Made by a program: the position numbers and the translations under genes. A stretch of DNA of 64,000 bases, from positions 1 through 64,000 of the forward strand of contig JAHAYL010000036.1 in assembly GCA_018384065.1 (NCBI GenBank). The letters are read 5' to 3'. Shown piece after piece: positions 33,753-42,896 of this stretch. The DNA comes from Oxalobacter sp. (lineage in GTDB: Bacteria > Pseudomonadota > Gammaproteobacteria > Burkholderiales > Burkholderiaceae_D). Below the pieces are notes generated by a model, which saw only the letters and a list, made by a program, of their open reading frames with translations, ran no database searches and was not told the origin of the DNA. Numbering within the stretch: the stretch's first letter is position 1; each line of letters begins with the position of its first letter.

Positions 33753-35120
33753 CTATGGATTCTGCGTAATCCCTGCCAGCTGGGTGGACAGGAATGTCGC
33801 ATGACGGTCGGTCAGTCCCGTGATGAAATCAATCACCCGCATATAGGCGGTATAGAGGTCATCTTTTTCAGTCGGTGCGTTCATACCCATCAACGTCAGG
33901 ACCTGACCATCCCTGAAGGAAAGCGGCTGTCTGCTGATGAACTGATGGCAGGACGGAATCAGTGTATCCAGCATCCGTTTATACAATGTATAAGACCCGA
34001 TTTCAATCGCAATCTTTGAGTGGTTTTTCAGGATGACGTCAAAGAACAGTTTGCGGGCATTGTCCATGTAGGCAGCAACATCAGGCTCGATATGGTCAAG
34101 CAGTGCATGGACATCTGGATCCCCTGCCATAATCTGTTCATAAAATGATTTGAACACATTGCAGGTGGCATCAATCATCAGGTCGATGACCCTTGCCCTG
34201 ATCAGCCCCGCTTTCCGGCGGTTGGAATCAATGCTGTCCAAACGGGCAGCATCAATGCCCAGTTTTTCCCAGACAGGCTCGGTCACTGACATCAACGCAT
34301 CGAACTGGACGATGTTCAGTTCCAATGCATCCTCGATATCGATGATGCAGTAACAGATATCATCGGCGGCTTCAGTCAGGTAAGACAGGGGATGGCGGAT
34401 ATAGCCGCTACCTGTCTTGAGCCCCAAGTGCGTGAAAACCTCATCAAAGATTCCACGTTCCGACTGGTAGAAATTGAATTTATTGGAATGCAGTTGGGTA
34501 GCATCTGAAGCCGAACGTGGATATTTGACCATTGAGGCCAATGTCGGGAAGGTCAACCGCAGTCCCCCTTGGTCTTTATGGTTTTCAAGGGCTGTCAGGA
34601 CCCGGAAACCTTGGGCATTGCCATCAAAAGTCATGAAATCCAGTTTCTGTTCTTCCGTCAGCTCCGAAAGATACCGTTCATTATTGAGCGGATCTTTGAA
34701 CCAGTCCTGCAGGGCGGATTCCCCACCATGCCCGAAAGGGGGGTTGCCGATGTCATGCGCAAGGCAGGCGGCTTGGACAATCTGTCCAAGGTGTTCCGGG
34801 GTATAGGTATCAGGCAGGTCGCCACGTTCTTTCAGGAAATAGCCGGTCATGATGCCCAAGGAACGCCCGACACTGGAAACTTCCAGGGAATGCATCTGCC
34901 GATGGTGCACATGGTCATTGCTGGCAAAGGGATGGACCTGGGTTTTCCGGGCAAGCATCCTGAAAGCGTTTGAGAAAAGGATGCGGTCATAGTCTTGGAC
35001 GAAAGGGCTGCGTGCCGGATTGAATGCTGCAGTTTCGATATAGGAACCATTCCGTCTGACGGGAGCCAGCAGCAGATGCCACTGGGACTGACGGTTCTTT
35101 GTTGCAGGTTTTTCCATCAT
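33753..35120 (-). CDS. dgt: Deoxyguanosine triphosphate triphosphohydrolase (dNTPase)
   Basis: The 455-residue HD-domain enzyme splits dGTP (and in relatives other dNTPs) to the nucleoside and triphosphate. It has FSNAFRMLARKTQVHPF, the metal-binding histidine in HHRQMHSLEVSSVGRSLG, LAHDIGNPPFGHGGE, and the later YCIIDIEDALELN motif. E. coli Dgt has 505 residues. The start could be either of two adjacent ATGs (35120 or 35117); both lack a strong ribosome binding site. It lies 100 bases upstream of gabD. Confidence 0.92.
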   Translation of the reverse strand: MMEKPATKNRQSQWHLLLAPVRRNGSYIETAAFNPARSPFVQDYDRILFSNAFRMLARKTQVHPFASNDHVHHRQMHSLEVSSVGRSLGIMTGYFLKERGDLPDTYTPEHLGQIVQAACLAHDIGNPPFGHGGESALQDWFKDPLNNERYLSELTEEQKLDFMTFDGNAQGFRVLTALENHKDQGGLRLTFPTLASMVKYPRSASDATQLHSNKFNFYQSERGIFDEVFTHLGLKTGSGYIRHPLSYLTEAADDICYCIIDIEDALELNIVQFDALMSVTEPVWEKLGIDAARLDSIDSNRRKAGLIRARVIDLMIDATCNVFKSFYEQIMAGDPDVHALLDHIEPDVAAYMDNARKLFFDVILKNHSKIAIEIGSYTLYKRMLDTLIPSCHQFISRQPLSFRDGQVLTLMGMNAPTEKDDLYTAYMRVIDFITGLTDRHATFLSTQLAGITQNP

Positions 35121-35194
35121 GATGCTGTCATATCTTATCAATTGGCTTCATGGTAACAGAATGCGAGATATATCGGCAAAGCCGTATCTACGTA

Positions 35195-36784
35195 TTACAG
35201 CCTTTTCTGCCGGAACCTGCCAACAAGGCATACCAGGATGATAAGGAGGAGTGACAGGATGACGGTCGGGGTGTTCCCGAACAGGATGTAAGGCGTCATC
35301 CCTTGGGTACCTGTCACATGGAAGCTGATTTCTCCTTGGACGTAAGGTGGCAGCTGCTGGATAACCTCGCCATATTCATCAATGAAGGCGGTGGTACCGG
35401 TATTGGTCGCCCTCAGCATTGGACGACCGGTTTCCAGGGAACGCATCCTTGAAATCTGAAGATGCTGGGGAAGGGCGATTGTATCGCCGAACCATGCGAT
35501 GTTTGAGATATTCAGCAGGATGGAGGCAACCGGTCTGCCTGAAGCGTGTTCGTCCCGTAGCCTTGCTGCGATTTCCTCACCGAAAATATCCTCATAACAG
35601 ATGTTCGGCAGAATCCATTGGCCTTTGACCGGGAAAGGCTGTTGGATCAGGTCGCCGCGTTTGAAGTCGCCAAGCGGGATATGCATCATGTTGACAAACC
35701 AGCGGAAGCCCATAGGGACAAATTCCCCGAATGGGACCAGATGGTGTTTGTTGTAACGGTAAAGCCGGTCACTGCCACTGTCTTTGGGAGAAAGCACCAC
35801 CAAGCTGTTGGTATAGACTGTCCTGCTGTCAGCCAGTGGAATGCCGAGGGCAAGACGGCTGCCGCTGGCATCAACGAAAGCCAGCAGGCTGTCAAGGTAT
35901 CCTGCTGGAAGGTTCTGGGGGTAGATGGGGACAGCGGTCTCAGGTGTGACAATGACATCAGCTGGCTGGCGGGTAATCATACTGGCATATTGGTCAAGCA
36001 TCGCATAAATCTGCCGGGGATTGAACTTCGCTTCTTGGGCAATGTTTCCCTGGAGCAGCCGGACCTTGATGGGTTCTCCTTGTACAGTTGTCCATTCAAT
36101 CTGTCGTAAGGACTGACCGGCAGACAGCAGGAGGACAAAGACAACCACCATGACAAGCATCAGGTTTCTTGAACGGTCCTTGACCGCAATGGAAAGACAG
36201 GTCAGGGTTCCGGCAGCGAGCGAAACCATCAGGCTGATGCCGAAAACACCCAGGACAGGCGCATAGCCTGCCATAGGACTGTCTGTAAAGGCATATCCCG
36301 TTGTAAGCCAGGGGAGTCCAGAAAGGACCCATCCCCGGAGCCATTCAAAGACTGTCCAGAAAGCCGGGAAGAGCATCATTGCTGTCAGGTACCTGCCAGT
36401 CCTGAAACGTTTCATCAGAAGATGGGTCAACAGACAGGCGGAGGCTGGCAGGAGTCCCATGAACATGGCCAGCAGGGCAATCCCGGTAGCTGCTGGCAGG
36501 GCATTCATGCCGCCATAAACATGGAGACTGATGAACATCCAGTATAGACCTGCCCCGAAGCTTGCAGAACCGTAACACCAGCCACAGAAAAAAGCATGAC
36601 GGGTTTTCTCCTGGCAGATGATGATGCCAGACAAGATGGCAAGGCAAAGGATCTGGAACCCCCATACACCGTAGGGTGCGAATGAGAATACCGTCAGGAT
36701 GCCTGTCAGGAAGGCAATGACGGGAAAGAGCAGGGGGGCAAACCGTTTCATAATAAAAGGGTTGGATATATCCTTAGATGCCAT
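35195..36784 (-). CDS. lnt: Apolipoprotein N-acyltransferase
   Basis: The 529-residue inner-membrane enzyme adds the third acyl chain to lipoproteins. It has several N-terminal helices (GILTVFSFAPYGVWG) and a periplasmic nitrilase domain with the catalytic glutamate in VTPETAVPIYPQNL and the catalytic cysteine in LPNICYEDIFGEE, plus a last C-terminal helix. The length is typical. An inner start at 36751 (MKRFAPLLF) would also be compatible with the family; neither has a strong ribosome binding site. In most proteobacteria lnt follows ybeX directly. Here a gene for a repeat protein lies between them. Confidence 0.93.
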   Translation of the reverse strand: MASKDISNPFIMKRFAPLLFPVIAFLTGILTVFSFAPYGVWGFQILCLAILSGIIICQEKTRHAFFCGWCYGSASFGAGLYWMFISLHVYGGMNALPAATGIALLAMFMGLLPASACLLTHLLMKRFRTGRYLTAMMLFPAFWTVFEWLRGWVLSGLPWLTTGYAFTDSPMAGYAPVLGVFGISLMVSLAAGTLTCLSIAVKDRSRNLMLVMVVVFVLLLSAGQSLRQIEWTTVQGEPIKVRLLQGNIAQEAKFNPRQIYAMLDQYASMITRQPADVIVTPETAVPIYPQNLPAGYLDSLLAFVDASGSRLALGIPLADSRTVYTNSLVVLSPKDSGSDRLYRYNKHHLVPFGEFVPMGFRWFVNMMHIPLGDFKRGDLIQQPFPVKGQWILPNICYEDIFGEEIAARLRDEHASGRPVASILLNISNIAWFGDTIALPQHLQISRMRSLETGRPMLRATNTGTTAFIDEYGEVIQQLPPYVQGEISFHVTGTQGMTPYILFGNTPTVILSLLLIILVCLVGRFRQKRL

Positions 36785-36823
36785 CCAACCCGTTCCAGTG
36801 ATGCTGTTGATAAACGGAGGCAG

Positions 36824-37483
36824 TCAAGGCTGCCGTCCCACACCACTGTCTTTGATGCCAATCCCTGTGGCAGGGTTGTCTTCCCCATCAGCAAGCAGGA
36901 CACTCCTGCCACTGCAGTTGCTTTCCGTTTCAGGGTCGTACTCTTCCTCTAACCTGATGATGCTGCGTCCACTGCTGCTGATTTCAGTCTCGGGATCGTA
37001 TTCGTCCTCTATCTGGATGATACTCCTGCCACTGCTGTTGATTTCCGTTTCTGGGTCTGCCAGCTGCATCGAGGCATCTGCATGGCTCAGACAGACACCC
37101 GTGAAATCAGGGGCTTCCTTTTCAAAGTCAGACAGCGGGTCACCGGAAGAAGCTTTGCCATCTGTCAGGACTGGCGGGGTCTTTTTCACGGTATCCTCAT
37201 CAATGTCCGGTTCATTCTCAACCAGCAGGACACTCCTGCCACTGCAGTTGCTTTCTGTTTCAGGGTCGTACTCATCTTCAATCCGGATGATGCTACGCCC
37301 ACTGCTGTTGATTTCAGTCTCAGGATCGTATTCATCCTCAATCTGGACGATGCTGCGTCCGCTGCAGTTGGTTTCTGTCATTGGATCACCGTCATCATCC
37401 ATGGAAATGACGCTGACACCCGTCATGTCAACTTCTGTGACCGAATCATCTGGGTTGAAAACTGTATCTTTGGAAGTACTCAT
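36824..37483 (-). CDS. Acidic 20-residue-repeat protein of unknown function
   Basis: The 219-residue protein is built from 20-residue units with the consensus DPETE-x-N-S/C-SGRS-I/V-I-x-I-EDEY. Six clear units lie at residues 33-52, 53-72, 73-92, 143-162, 163-182 and 183-202, with a diverged one at 13-32. They form two blocks of three, each ending in the ESNCSGRSVLL variant, separated by 50 residues. Cysteines occur at 40, 80, 131 and 190. There is no signal peptide or membrane helix, and the protein is strongly acidic. Codon use resembles neighbouring genes, and a promoter lies upstream (37544-37571), but no good ribosome binding site precedes the ATG. It sits between ybeX and lnt. I know no family for it; a multi-core peptide precursor or a metal- or protein-binding repeat are possibilities. 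Confidence 0.65.
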   Translation of the reverse strand: MSTSKDTVFNPDDSVTEVDMTGVSVISMDDDGDPMTETNCSGRSIVQIEDEYDPETEINSSGRSIIRIEDEYDPETESNCSGRSVLLVENEPDIDEDTVKKTPPVLTDGKASSGDPLSDFEKEAPDFTGVCLSHADASMQLADPETEINSSGRSIIQIEDEYDPETEISSSGRSIIRLEEEYDPETESNCSGRSVLLADGEDNPATGIGIKDSGVGRQP

Positions 37484-37543
37484 AACAATGCAACACGCAA
37501 AAAAAGAGAACAGGAAACTGCTGATTATCCATCTAAAAAATAC

Positions 37544-37571
37544 ATTATAGACAAGATAGCGGAAATGTTCA
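37544..37571 (-). promoter_or_regulatory. Sigma-70 promoter of the repeat-protein gene
   Basis: On the minus strand TGAACA (37571-37566) and TATAAT (37549-37544) are 16 bases apart. This is a perfect -10 with a four-of-six -35. It lies in the 143-base gap after ybeX and would give a leader of about 54 bases to the repeat gene, and on to lnt. Confidence 0.6.
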
Positions 37572-37626
37572 TGTCACAAGATGGAACAGAAGAGAAGCTG
37601 TTCCTGTTTCCTGACATTGAGGGGTT

Positions 37627-38487
37627 TTATCGGGAAGCGCTGGGCTGCCGGCTGACAAGCAGTGTTTTCAGTTTCTGGGCATCAGCCCGGAGAACCTCAA
37701 AATGCAACCCATCCAGGTCAAAGCTCTCACCGGCATGGGGGACATAGCCCAGATGGCTGGTGACATAACCACCAATGGTATCAATCCGGCTGTCTTGGAG
37801 ATCCAGTCCCAATTCAGCATTGAAATCTTCCATTTCGGTCCAGGCAGGGACACGCCACCGTACTGTCCCATCATCCTGTTTGGAAGCGGTGATGCGTCCG
37901 GCATCGTCATCTGCATACTCATCGACAATCTCACCGACAATCTCTTCAAGGACATCTTCGATTGTCACCAGTCCAGAGACGTTCCCGAATTCATCGATGA
38001 CAATCGCCAGATGGTTGCGGGTGTTCTTGAAATCCCTGAGCAGGACATTCAGTTTCTTGGATTCCGGGATGAAAACTGCAGGTCGGAGGATGTCCCGGAC
38101 AGATTCCCCGTTCTCATAATGCTTCAACAGGTTTTTGGCAAACAGGATGCCGACAACCTTTTCAGGATCGCCGTCAACAGCCGGATAACGGGAGTGTCCA
38201 TACCGGATGACATCCTCAATCCAGGATTCAATCGGCTGGCTGACATCAACCGTCAGCATCCGTGTCCTGGGAATCATGATGTCACGGGCAGCCGAATCAT
38301 AAACCTTGAAGACACCTTCAATCATTGAAAGGCATTCTGCATCAATGAGTTTCCGCTCATGTGCATCATGTATGACATCCAGCAGGTCAGATTGGGAATC
38401 TGGTTCTGGCGCAATCATAGAAGCCAGTTTTTCGAAAAGCGATTTTACAGAAGGTTTCTGTTTATGGTTGTCAGAAGGCTCAGGCAT
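37627..38487 (-). CDS. ybeX: YbeX/CorC-family CBS-domain protein
   Basis: The 286-residue cytoplasmic protein has two CBS domains (IMIPRTRMLTVDV; LAIVIDEFGNVSGLVTIEDVLEEIVGEI, cited in parts) and a C-terminal CorC_HlyC transporter-associated domain (RIDTIGGYVTSHLGYVPHAGESF, cited in parts). YbeX is linked to ribosome and RNA metabolism and to Mg/Co handling. Its usual partner is lnt, which lies one gene downstream here. It lacks the membrane part seen in the two TerC-CBS proteins at 52-55 kb, with which it shares the CBS-CorC module. The length matches E. coli CorC/YbeX (292). Confidence 0.9.
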   Translation of the reverse strand: MPEPSDNHKQKPSVKSLFEKLASMIAPEPDSQSDLLDVIHDAHERKLIDAECLSMIEGVFKVYDSAARDIMIPRTRMLTVDVSQPIESWIEDVIRYGHSRYPAVDGDPEKVVGILFAKNLLKHYENGESVRDILRPAVFIPESKKLNVLLRDFKNTRNHLAIVIDEFGNVSGLVTIEDVLEEIVGEIVDEYADDDAGRITASKQDDGTVRWRVPAWTEMEDFNAELGLDLQDSRIDTIGGYVTSHLGYVPHAGESFDLDGLHFEVLRADAQKLKTLLVSRQPSASR

Positions 38488-38579
38488 AGCGGGGCAAAAG
38501 GATTACAACAGATGAATATTAGCACAGTCTGAGTAGTTTGATTCCTGATTAAAATGGCTAAATCATGTAAGCTATTGCC

Positions 38580-40304
38580 ATGGAACCATTGAAAAAAATA
38601 TCTGTGAAACAACAGTTGAAAACCATTGCCTGTTCTGTCGCCTGCCTTCTGTTGCCGGTGACAATTGCCTTTGCTTCAGACCTTTCGGAAAAAGCCTTGA
38701 TTGAAAAAGCACAGGCAGGTACTGCCCGTGACCGGATGCGTCTGGGTTTGCGGTATGCGATGGGGGATGGTGTCAAGGCAGACGATATCACTGCCCAGAA
38801 ATGGTTCCTTCAGTCTGCTGAGGAAGGATATGCCCCTGCCCAGGTTGGCTTGGCTTCGATGAAAGCGTTTGAAAGTGATGTCCAGGATGTTCCGGGAGCC
38901 ATTGATTGGCTGCGGAAAGCTGCGCAGCAGGACAACATCCAGGCGCAGACAGAGCTTGCCAGACTGCTGCAGTCAGGAACTGGTGCTGCCAACAATCCTG
39001 AAGAGGCGGAGGCATGGCAGAAAAAAGCTGAAGAGCTGACACAGCGGGAGCAGCTTGGATGGGCGTGGAAACTGGCAGCCTCAGGTTGCGAAGCATGGCA
39101 GATCCCATCTGATACGTCCCACGATGTTGTGAAAAGGCAGGCACACAACGTTGATTCACCCCTACATACAGGATTGACCTTGAACATCTCTAAGATCGGT
39201 TATGCTGTAGAAGCTGGGAACAACACTGCAAAAACTGTGGGAGCTATGCTGCTGGCAACAGGCAACGGCATCAAGGCAGACCAGAAACTCGCTGGTGAAT
39301 GGTTGCGGGATGCTGCAAAGTCAGGTCATGCCCCAGCACAGGCGGCAATCGGTCAGTTGTACCGGATTGGCTGGGGTCCCTTCGAGAAAAACGACCAGGC
39401 TGCTGCAGGATGGATGAAACTGGCGGCAGAACAGGGAGTCCAGGAAGCCCAGATACAGTATGCGAAGATGCTTTCATCTGGACATGGCACCGGCGTTGAC
39501 AAAGCACAAGCGGAAGCGTTGCTGGAAAAGGCCTGTGCATCGAACAATTCCCAGGCATTGATGATGCTGGGGCTGGAGAAGCTTTCGCAGGACAAACGGG
39601 CAGAATCCATTACACTGCTTTCCCGTGCTGCCGACTATGGGGATGAGCATGTCCTGTCAGTGCTCTCTGTCCTTTACGGATGGGGAACCGCACCGGTCGG
39701 CAATGAATCAGCCAAGATGACGGAAGTCCGGCGCTATGCACAGCGTGAAGATGCCGATGCCCAGTTGATGCTGGGACTTTTCTATGCAGAAGGATGGGGA
39801 ACGCCACACAATATTGACGAATCAAAAACGTGGTACAGCACCGCCATCAGCCATGGGAACAGCGATGCTGTCCTGCCGTTGCTCCTGTTGCAGGTCGAAG
39901 CAGGGCAGGTCAAGGATGCTGACCGTTCATTGGCAAGTACTGTGAAACAGAAGACTTTCGGCTTCCTGCATGAAAAAGAGATGCTGAAAATGATGTTTGA
40001 AGAAACAGCGCCATCTTCGGAAATCCCTGAAATGCGTGATACATCGTCAGATGAAGCTGCTTTGGCTTATCGGGCATGGCGGCGTGAAAAAATCACCCGT
40101 CAACTGCAGTACCTTTCACAACATGCACAATCCGGCAATCCTGTCGCAGGCTATCTATATGGGATGCTGGTTATGGAAGGGGTTGAGCCTGCGATGGATA
40201 AGGCTTCAGGAGAAGCACTGATGTGGACATCCTTGGCGAAACTCTGTGCATTGTCTTCCAAGGGACTTGAAAAGGAATGCGCCTCTAGACCAACAGGTCA
40301 TTGA
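38580..40304 (+). CDS. Exported Sel1-repeat protein
   Basis: The 574-residue protein has a signal peptide (cleavage near AFA-SD, about residue 32) and at least eight degenerate Sel1 repeats (for example MRLGLRYAMGDGVKADD and LMLGLFYAEGWGTPHN). Between them is a long low-similarity stretch around residues 150-200, and the C-terminal part is more diverged. Like the other Sel1 proteins here, it is probably a periplasmic scaffold. It is divergent from ybeX and lies 175 bases ahead of the CstA gene. No enzyme domain is visible. Confidence 0.8.
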   Translation: MEPLKKISVKQQLKTIACSVACLLLPVTIAFASDLSEKALIEKAQAGTARDRMRLGLRYAMGDGVKADDITAQKWFLQSAEEGYAPAQVGLASMKAFESDVQDVPGAIDWLRKAAQQDNIQAQTELARLLQSGTGAANNPEEAEAWQKKAEELTQREQLGWAWKLAASGCEAWQIPSDTSHDVVKRQAHNVDSPLHTGLTLNISKIGYAVEAGNNTAKTVGAMLLATGNGIKADQKLAGEWLRDAAKSGHAPAQAAIGQLYRIGWGPFEKNDQAAAGWMKLAAEQGVQEAQIQYAKMLSSGHGTGVDKAQAEALLEKACASNNSQALMMLGLEKLSQDKRAESITLLSRAADYGDEHVLSVLSVLYGWGTAPVGNESAKMTEVRRYAQREDADAQLMLGLFYAEGWGTPHNIDESKTWYSTAISHGNSDAVLPLLLLQVEAGQVKDADRSLASTVKQKTFGFLHEKEMLKMMFEETAPSSEIPEMRDTSSDEAALAYRAWRREKITRQLQYLSQHAQSGNPVAGYLYGMLVMEGVEPAMDKASGEALMWTSLAKLCALSSKGLEKECASRPTGH

Positions 40305-40479
40305 CCGGATACCTGCTGCCATTATGCAGCTGAGGACAGGATTCTGGAAAATCCTTGAAACAAAAGTGATTGCAGGGCTTGGATGAGGTGTAGAATTCAG
40401 GCTCATCCGTTTGATGCGGGCGTTCAGTTCAGTTACAGGAGGTTCCGTCTGTTTTCCATCAGGAAGACAGCGTTTTTTT

Positions 40480-41937
40480 ATGGTTACATTCACCATCAGT
40501 ATGCTTTTGCTGGTCATAGGCTATTTTGTCTATGGCAGGATTGTCGAGAAGGTCTTTGGCATCAAGCCGGAGCGGAAGACACCGGCTTATATCAGGGCTG
40601 ATGGTGTTGATTACATCCCGCTGTCAGGTTGGCGTATCTTCCTGATCCAGTTCCTGAACATTGCCGGGTTGGGGCCGATTTTCGGGGCAATCATGGGGGC
40701 GAAATTCGGGACATCCGCCTATCTCTGGATTGTCCTTGGCTGTATCTTTGCGGGTAGTGCACATGACTATTTTTCAGGAATGCTTTCCCTGCGCCACCAT
40801 GGTGAAAGCTATCCAGAAATCATCGGACGGTATATGGGCAAACCTTTCATGCAGTTTGTCCGGATTTTCTCATCTGTCATGATGATCCTGGTCGGCGCGG
40901 TATTTGTTGCAGGACCTGCCGGACTGCTGGCGAAACTGACACAGGATAATATCGGACTCCCGTTCAGTGTCTGGGCAGGCATCATCTTCCTGTATTTCAT
41001 TGCGGCGACGGTATTACCGATTGACAAACTTATCGGCAGGCTTTACCCACTCTTTGGGGCTGCACTGCTTTTTATGGCGGTAGGTATCCTGTTCTGCCTG
41101 TATTTCCATATGCCGGACCTACCGGAAATCACCGATGGACTGATGAACACCCATCCGAAGGCTGAGACGACACCATTGTTCCCGATGCTGTTCATCACCA
41201 TCGCCTGTGGGGCCATCTCAGGATTCCATGCCACCCAGTCACCGATGATGGCACGTTGCATGACCAATGAGCGGCAGGGCAGACCGATTTTTTTCGGTGC
41301 GATGATTGTCGAGGGCATGGTTGCCTTGATCTGGGCTGCTGCTGCGAACTTTGTTTTCCATACCCCGGAAGGGCAGGCTTTCTTCACCAGCGGCAACGCT
41401 GCACTCGTTGTCAATTTTGTTTCACAGAACTGGCTGGGGACTTTGGGTGGTGCCCTTGCAGTGCTGGGCGTTGTCGCTGCACCGATTACCTCAGGGGACA
41501 CCGCTTTCCGTTCAGCACGCCTGATTATTGCGGATGCACTCCGGATAGACCAACGGAAACTGATGAAACGGCTTCTGGTTTCCCTGCCACTGTTCGCTGT
41601 CGGACTGCTGTTGATGTTCATTGACTTCAGTATTGTCTGGCGCTATTTCGCATGGACCAACCAGATTCTGGCGACCATCACGCTCTGGGCGGTCACCATC
41701 TACCTGACGATGCGGCGGAAAAACTATTGGTTCATGCTGATTCCTGCTCTGTTCATGACAACCGTTGTTTCTGCCTATTTCTTCATGGCACCAGAGACAC
41801 TCGCCCTGTCTGAACGCTTGGCTTTGCCTTTGACCTTTGCAACTACTGCCATAATCCTGTTCCTTTATGTCCGGTGGAAATGGGCATTTGACAGGCGTTA
41901 TCCGGTTGGCCGGCATCTTCAGGGGAATACCCAGTAA
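40480..41937 (+). CDS. CstA-family transporter (short form)
   Basis: The 485-residue membrane protein has the CstA start MVTFTISMLLLVIGYFVYGR and the conserved WRIFLIQFLNIAGLGPIFGAI-type block, GSAHDYFSGMLSLRH and SGFHATQSPMMARC (cited in parts). E. coli CstA and BtsT (about 700 residues) take up pyruvate or peptides. This is the shorter form common in other phyla. The ATG at 40480 is preceded by AGGAAG at 14 bases. A stronger AGGAGG lies at 40436-40441 without a matching start codon. Two EamA transporter genes follow closely, so an operon is likely. Confidence 0.85.
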   Translation: MVTFTISMLLLVIGYFVYGRIVEKVFGIKPERKTPAYIRADGVDYIPLSGWRIFLIQFLNIAGLGPIFGAIMGAKFGTSAYLWIVLGCIFAGSAHDYFSGMLSLRHHGESYPEIIGRYMGKPFMQFVRIFSSVMMILVGAVFVAGPAGLLAKLTQDNIGLPFSVWAGIIFLYFIAATVLPIDKLIGRLYPLFGAALLFMAVGILFCLYFHMPDLPEITDGLMNTHPKAETTPLFPMLFITIACGAISGFHATQSPMMARCMTNERQGRPIFFGAMIVEGMVALIWAAAANFVFHTPEGQAFFTSGNAALVVNFVSQNWLGTLGGALAVLGVVAAPITSGDTAFRSARLIIADALRIDQRKLMKRLLVSLPLFAVGLLLMFIDFSIVWRYFAWTNQILATITLWAVTIYLTMRRKNYWFMLIPALFMTTVVSAYFFMAPETLALSERLALPLTFATTAIILFLYVRWKWAFDRRYPVGRHLQGNTQ

Positions 41938-41957
41938 GCAAAAGGAGACAGATATCG

Positions 41958-42881
41958 ATGAATCCAAAAGTGAGGGGGGCAATCTGTGGTATCGCATCAG
42001 CGGCGTTTTATGGATGCAATCCACTTGGTGCGTTGGGGCTTTATGAGCTGGGTATCAATGCCCATACCGTACTGTTTTTCCGCTTTGTACTGGCTTCATT
42101 GATATTGGCAGGCATGATGATGGTCAGAAGGGAATCTTTCTCACTCACGAAGAAAGAAACCATTCTGGTACTTATCCTCGGTGTCATCTTCTGCATGACA
42201 TCCCTGTTGATGTTCATCAGTTTCCATTACATTGATGCTGGTGTCGCATCGACGCTGATTTTTGTCTATCCGGTCATGGTTGCCATCATCATGGCGGTCT
42301 GTTTCCGTGAAAAGATCACCTTATTGACCTGTGGCTCCATCGTGCTGTCCTTGGGTGGGATTGCACTGCTTTACCACGGTGATGGTGATACCCTGAACAC
42401 TACCGGTGTCCTGCTTGTCATGCTGGCGGCATTCTTCAATGCACTCTATATCATCGTCATCAACCGCACAAAACTGAATATCCCGGCGGTGAAAATGACG
42501 TTCTATGTCTCCGTTGTTTCCATTTTCATGGTCTATGCCCATTCCCTGACTGGGGAAAACCAGCAGATACAGTGGCTGACAACTCCCGCCATGTGGAGCT
42601 ATGCGCTGTTCATGGCCTTTGTGCCGACGGTGCTGGCACTGGTGATGATGGCAGTCGCTATCCGCGATATCGGTTCCACTCCGACAGCCATCATGGGCGC
42701 ATTGGAACCCGTCAGCGCGGTCATGATCGGTGTCCTGATGTTCGGTGAGAAATTCACCCTCCAGATTATGTTTGGCATCATCCTCATCATGGCATCTGTC
42801 CTGGTGATTATCCTTGCCAAGAACCGGATTGAGAAAAACAAGGAAGATGGACAGGCTCCTCCTGCAGTAGCAAAGGGATAG
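41958..42881 (+). CDS. EamA-family (DMT) transporter, copy 1
   Basis: The 307-residue protein has ten predicted helices in two EamA halves. It begins with GAICGIASAAFYGCNPLGALGLYELGI (in parts) and has the typical VASTLIFVYPVMVAIIMA and SIGSTPTAIMGALEPVSAVMIG-type segments. DMT proteins export amino acids or other metabolites. It is 20 bases after the CstA gene with AAGGAGA upstream, and is followed after 15 bases by a close paralogue. Both probably arose by tandem duplication; the transported compound is unknown. Confidence 0.88.
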   Translation: MNPKVRGAICGIASAAFYGCNPLGALGLYELGINAHTVLFFRFVLASLILAGMMMVRRESFSLTKKETILVLILGVIFCMTSLLMFISFHYIDAGVASTLIFVYPVMVAIIMAVCFREKITLLTCGSIVLSLGGIALLYHGDGDTLNTTGVLLVMLAAFFNALYIIVINRTKLNIPAVKMTFYVSVVSIFMVYAHSLTGENQQIQWLTTPAMWSYALFMAFVPTVLALVMMAVAIRDIGSTPTAIMGALEPVSAVMIGVLMFGEKFTLQIMFGIILIMASVLVIILAKNRIEKNKEDGQAPPAVAKG

Positions 42882-42896
42882 GCAGGCAGGACTGTC

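Noticed and set aside
36699-37550. Plus-strand open frame opposite the repeat protein, itself repetitive
   Set aside because: Its repeats are the mirror of the minus-strand repeats. It also runs into the lnt gene, has no ribosome binding site and is rich in Ser/Leu in an unlikely way. The minus strand has a promoter and balanced codon use.
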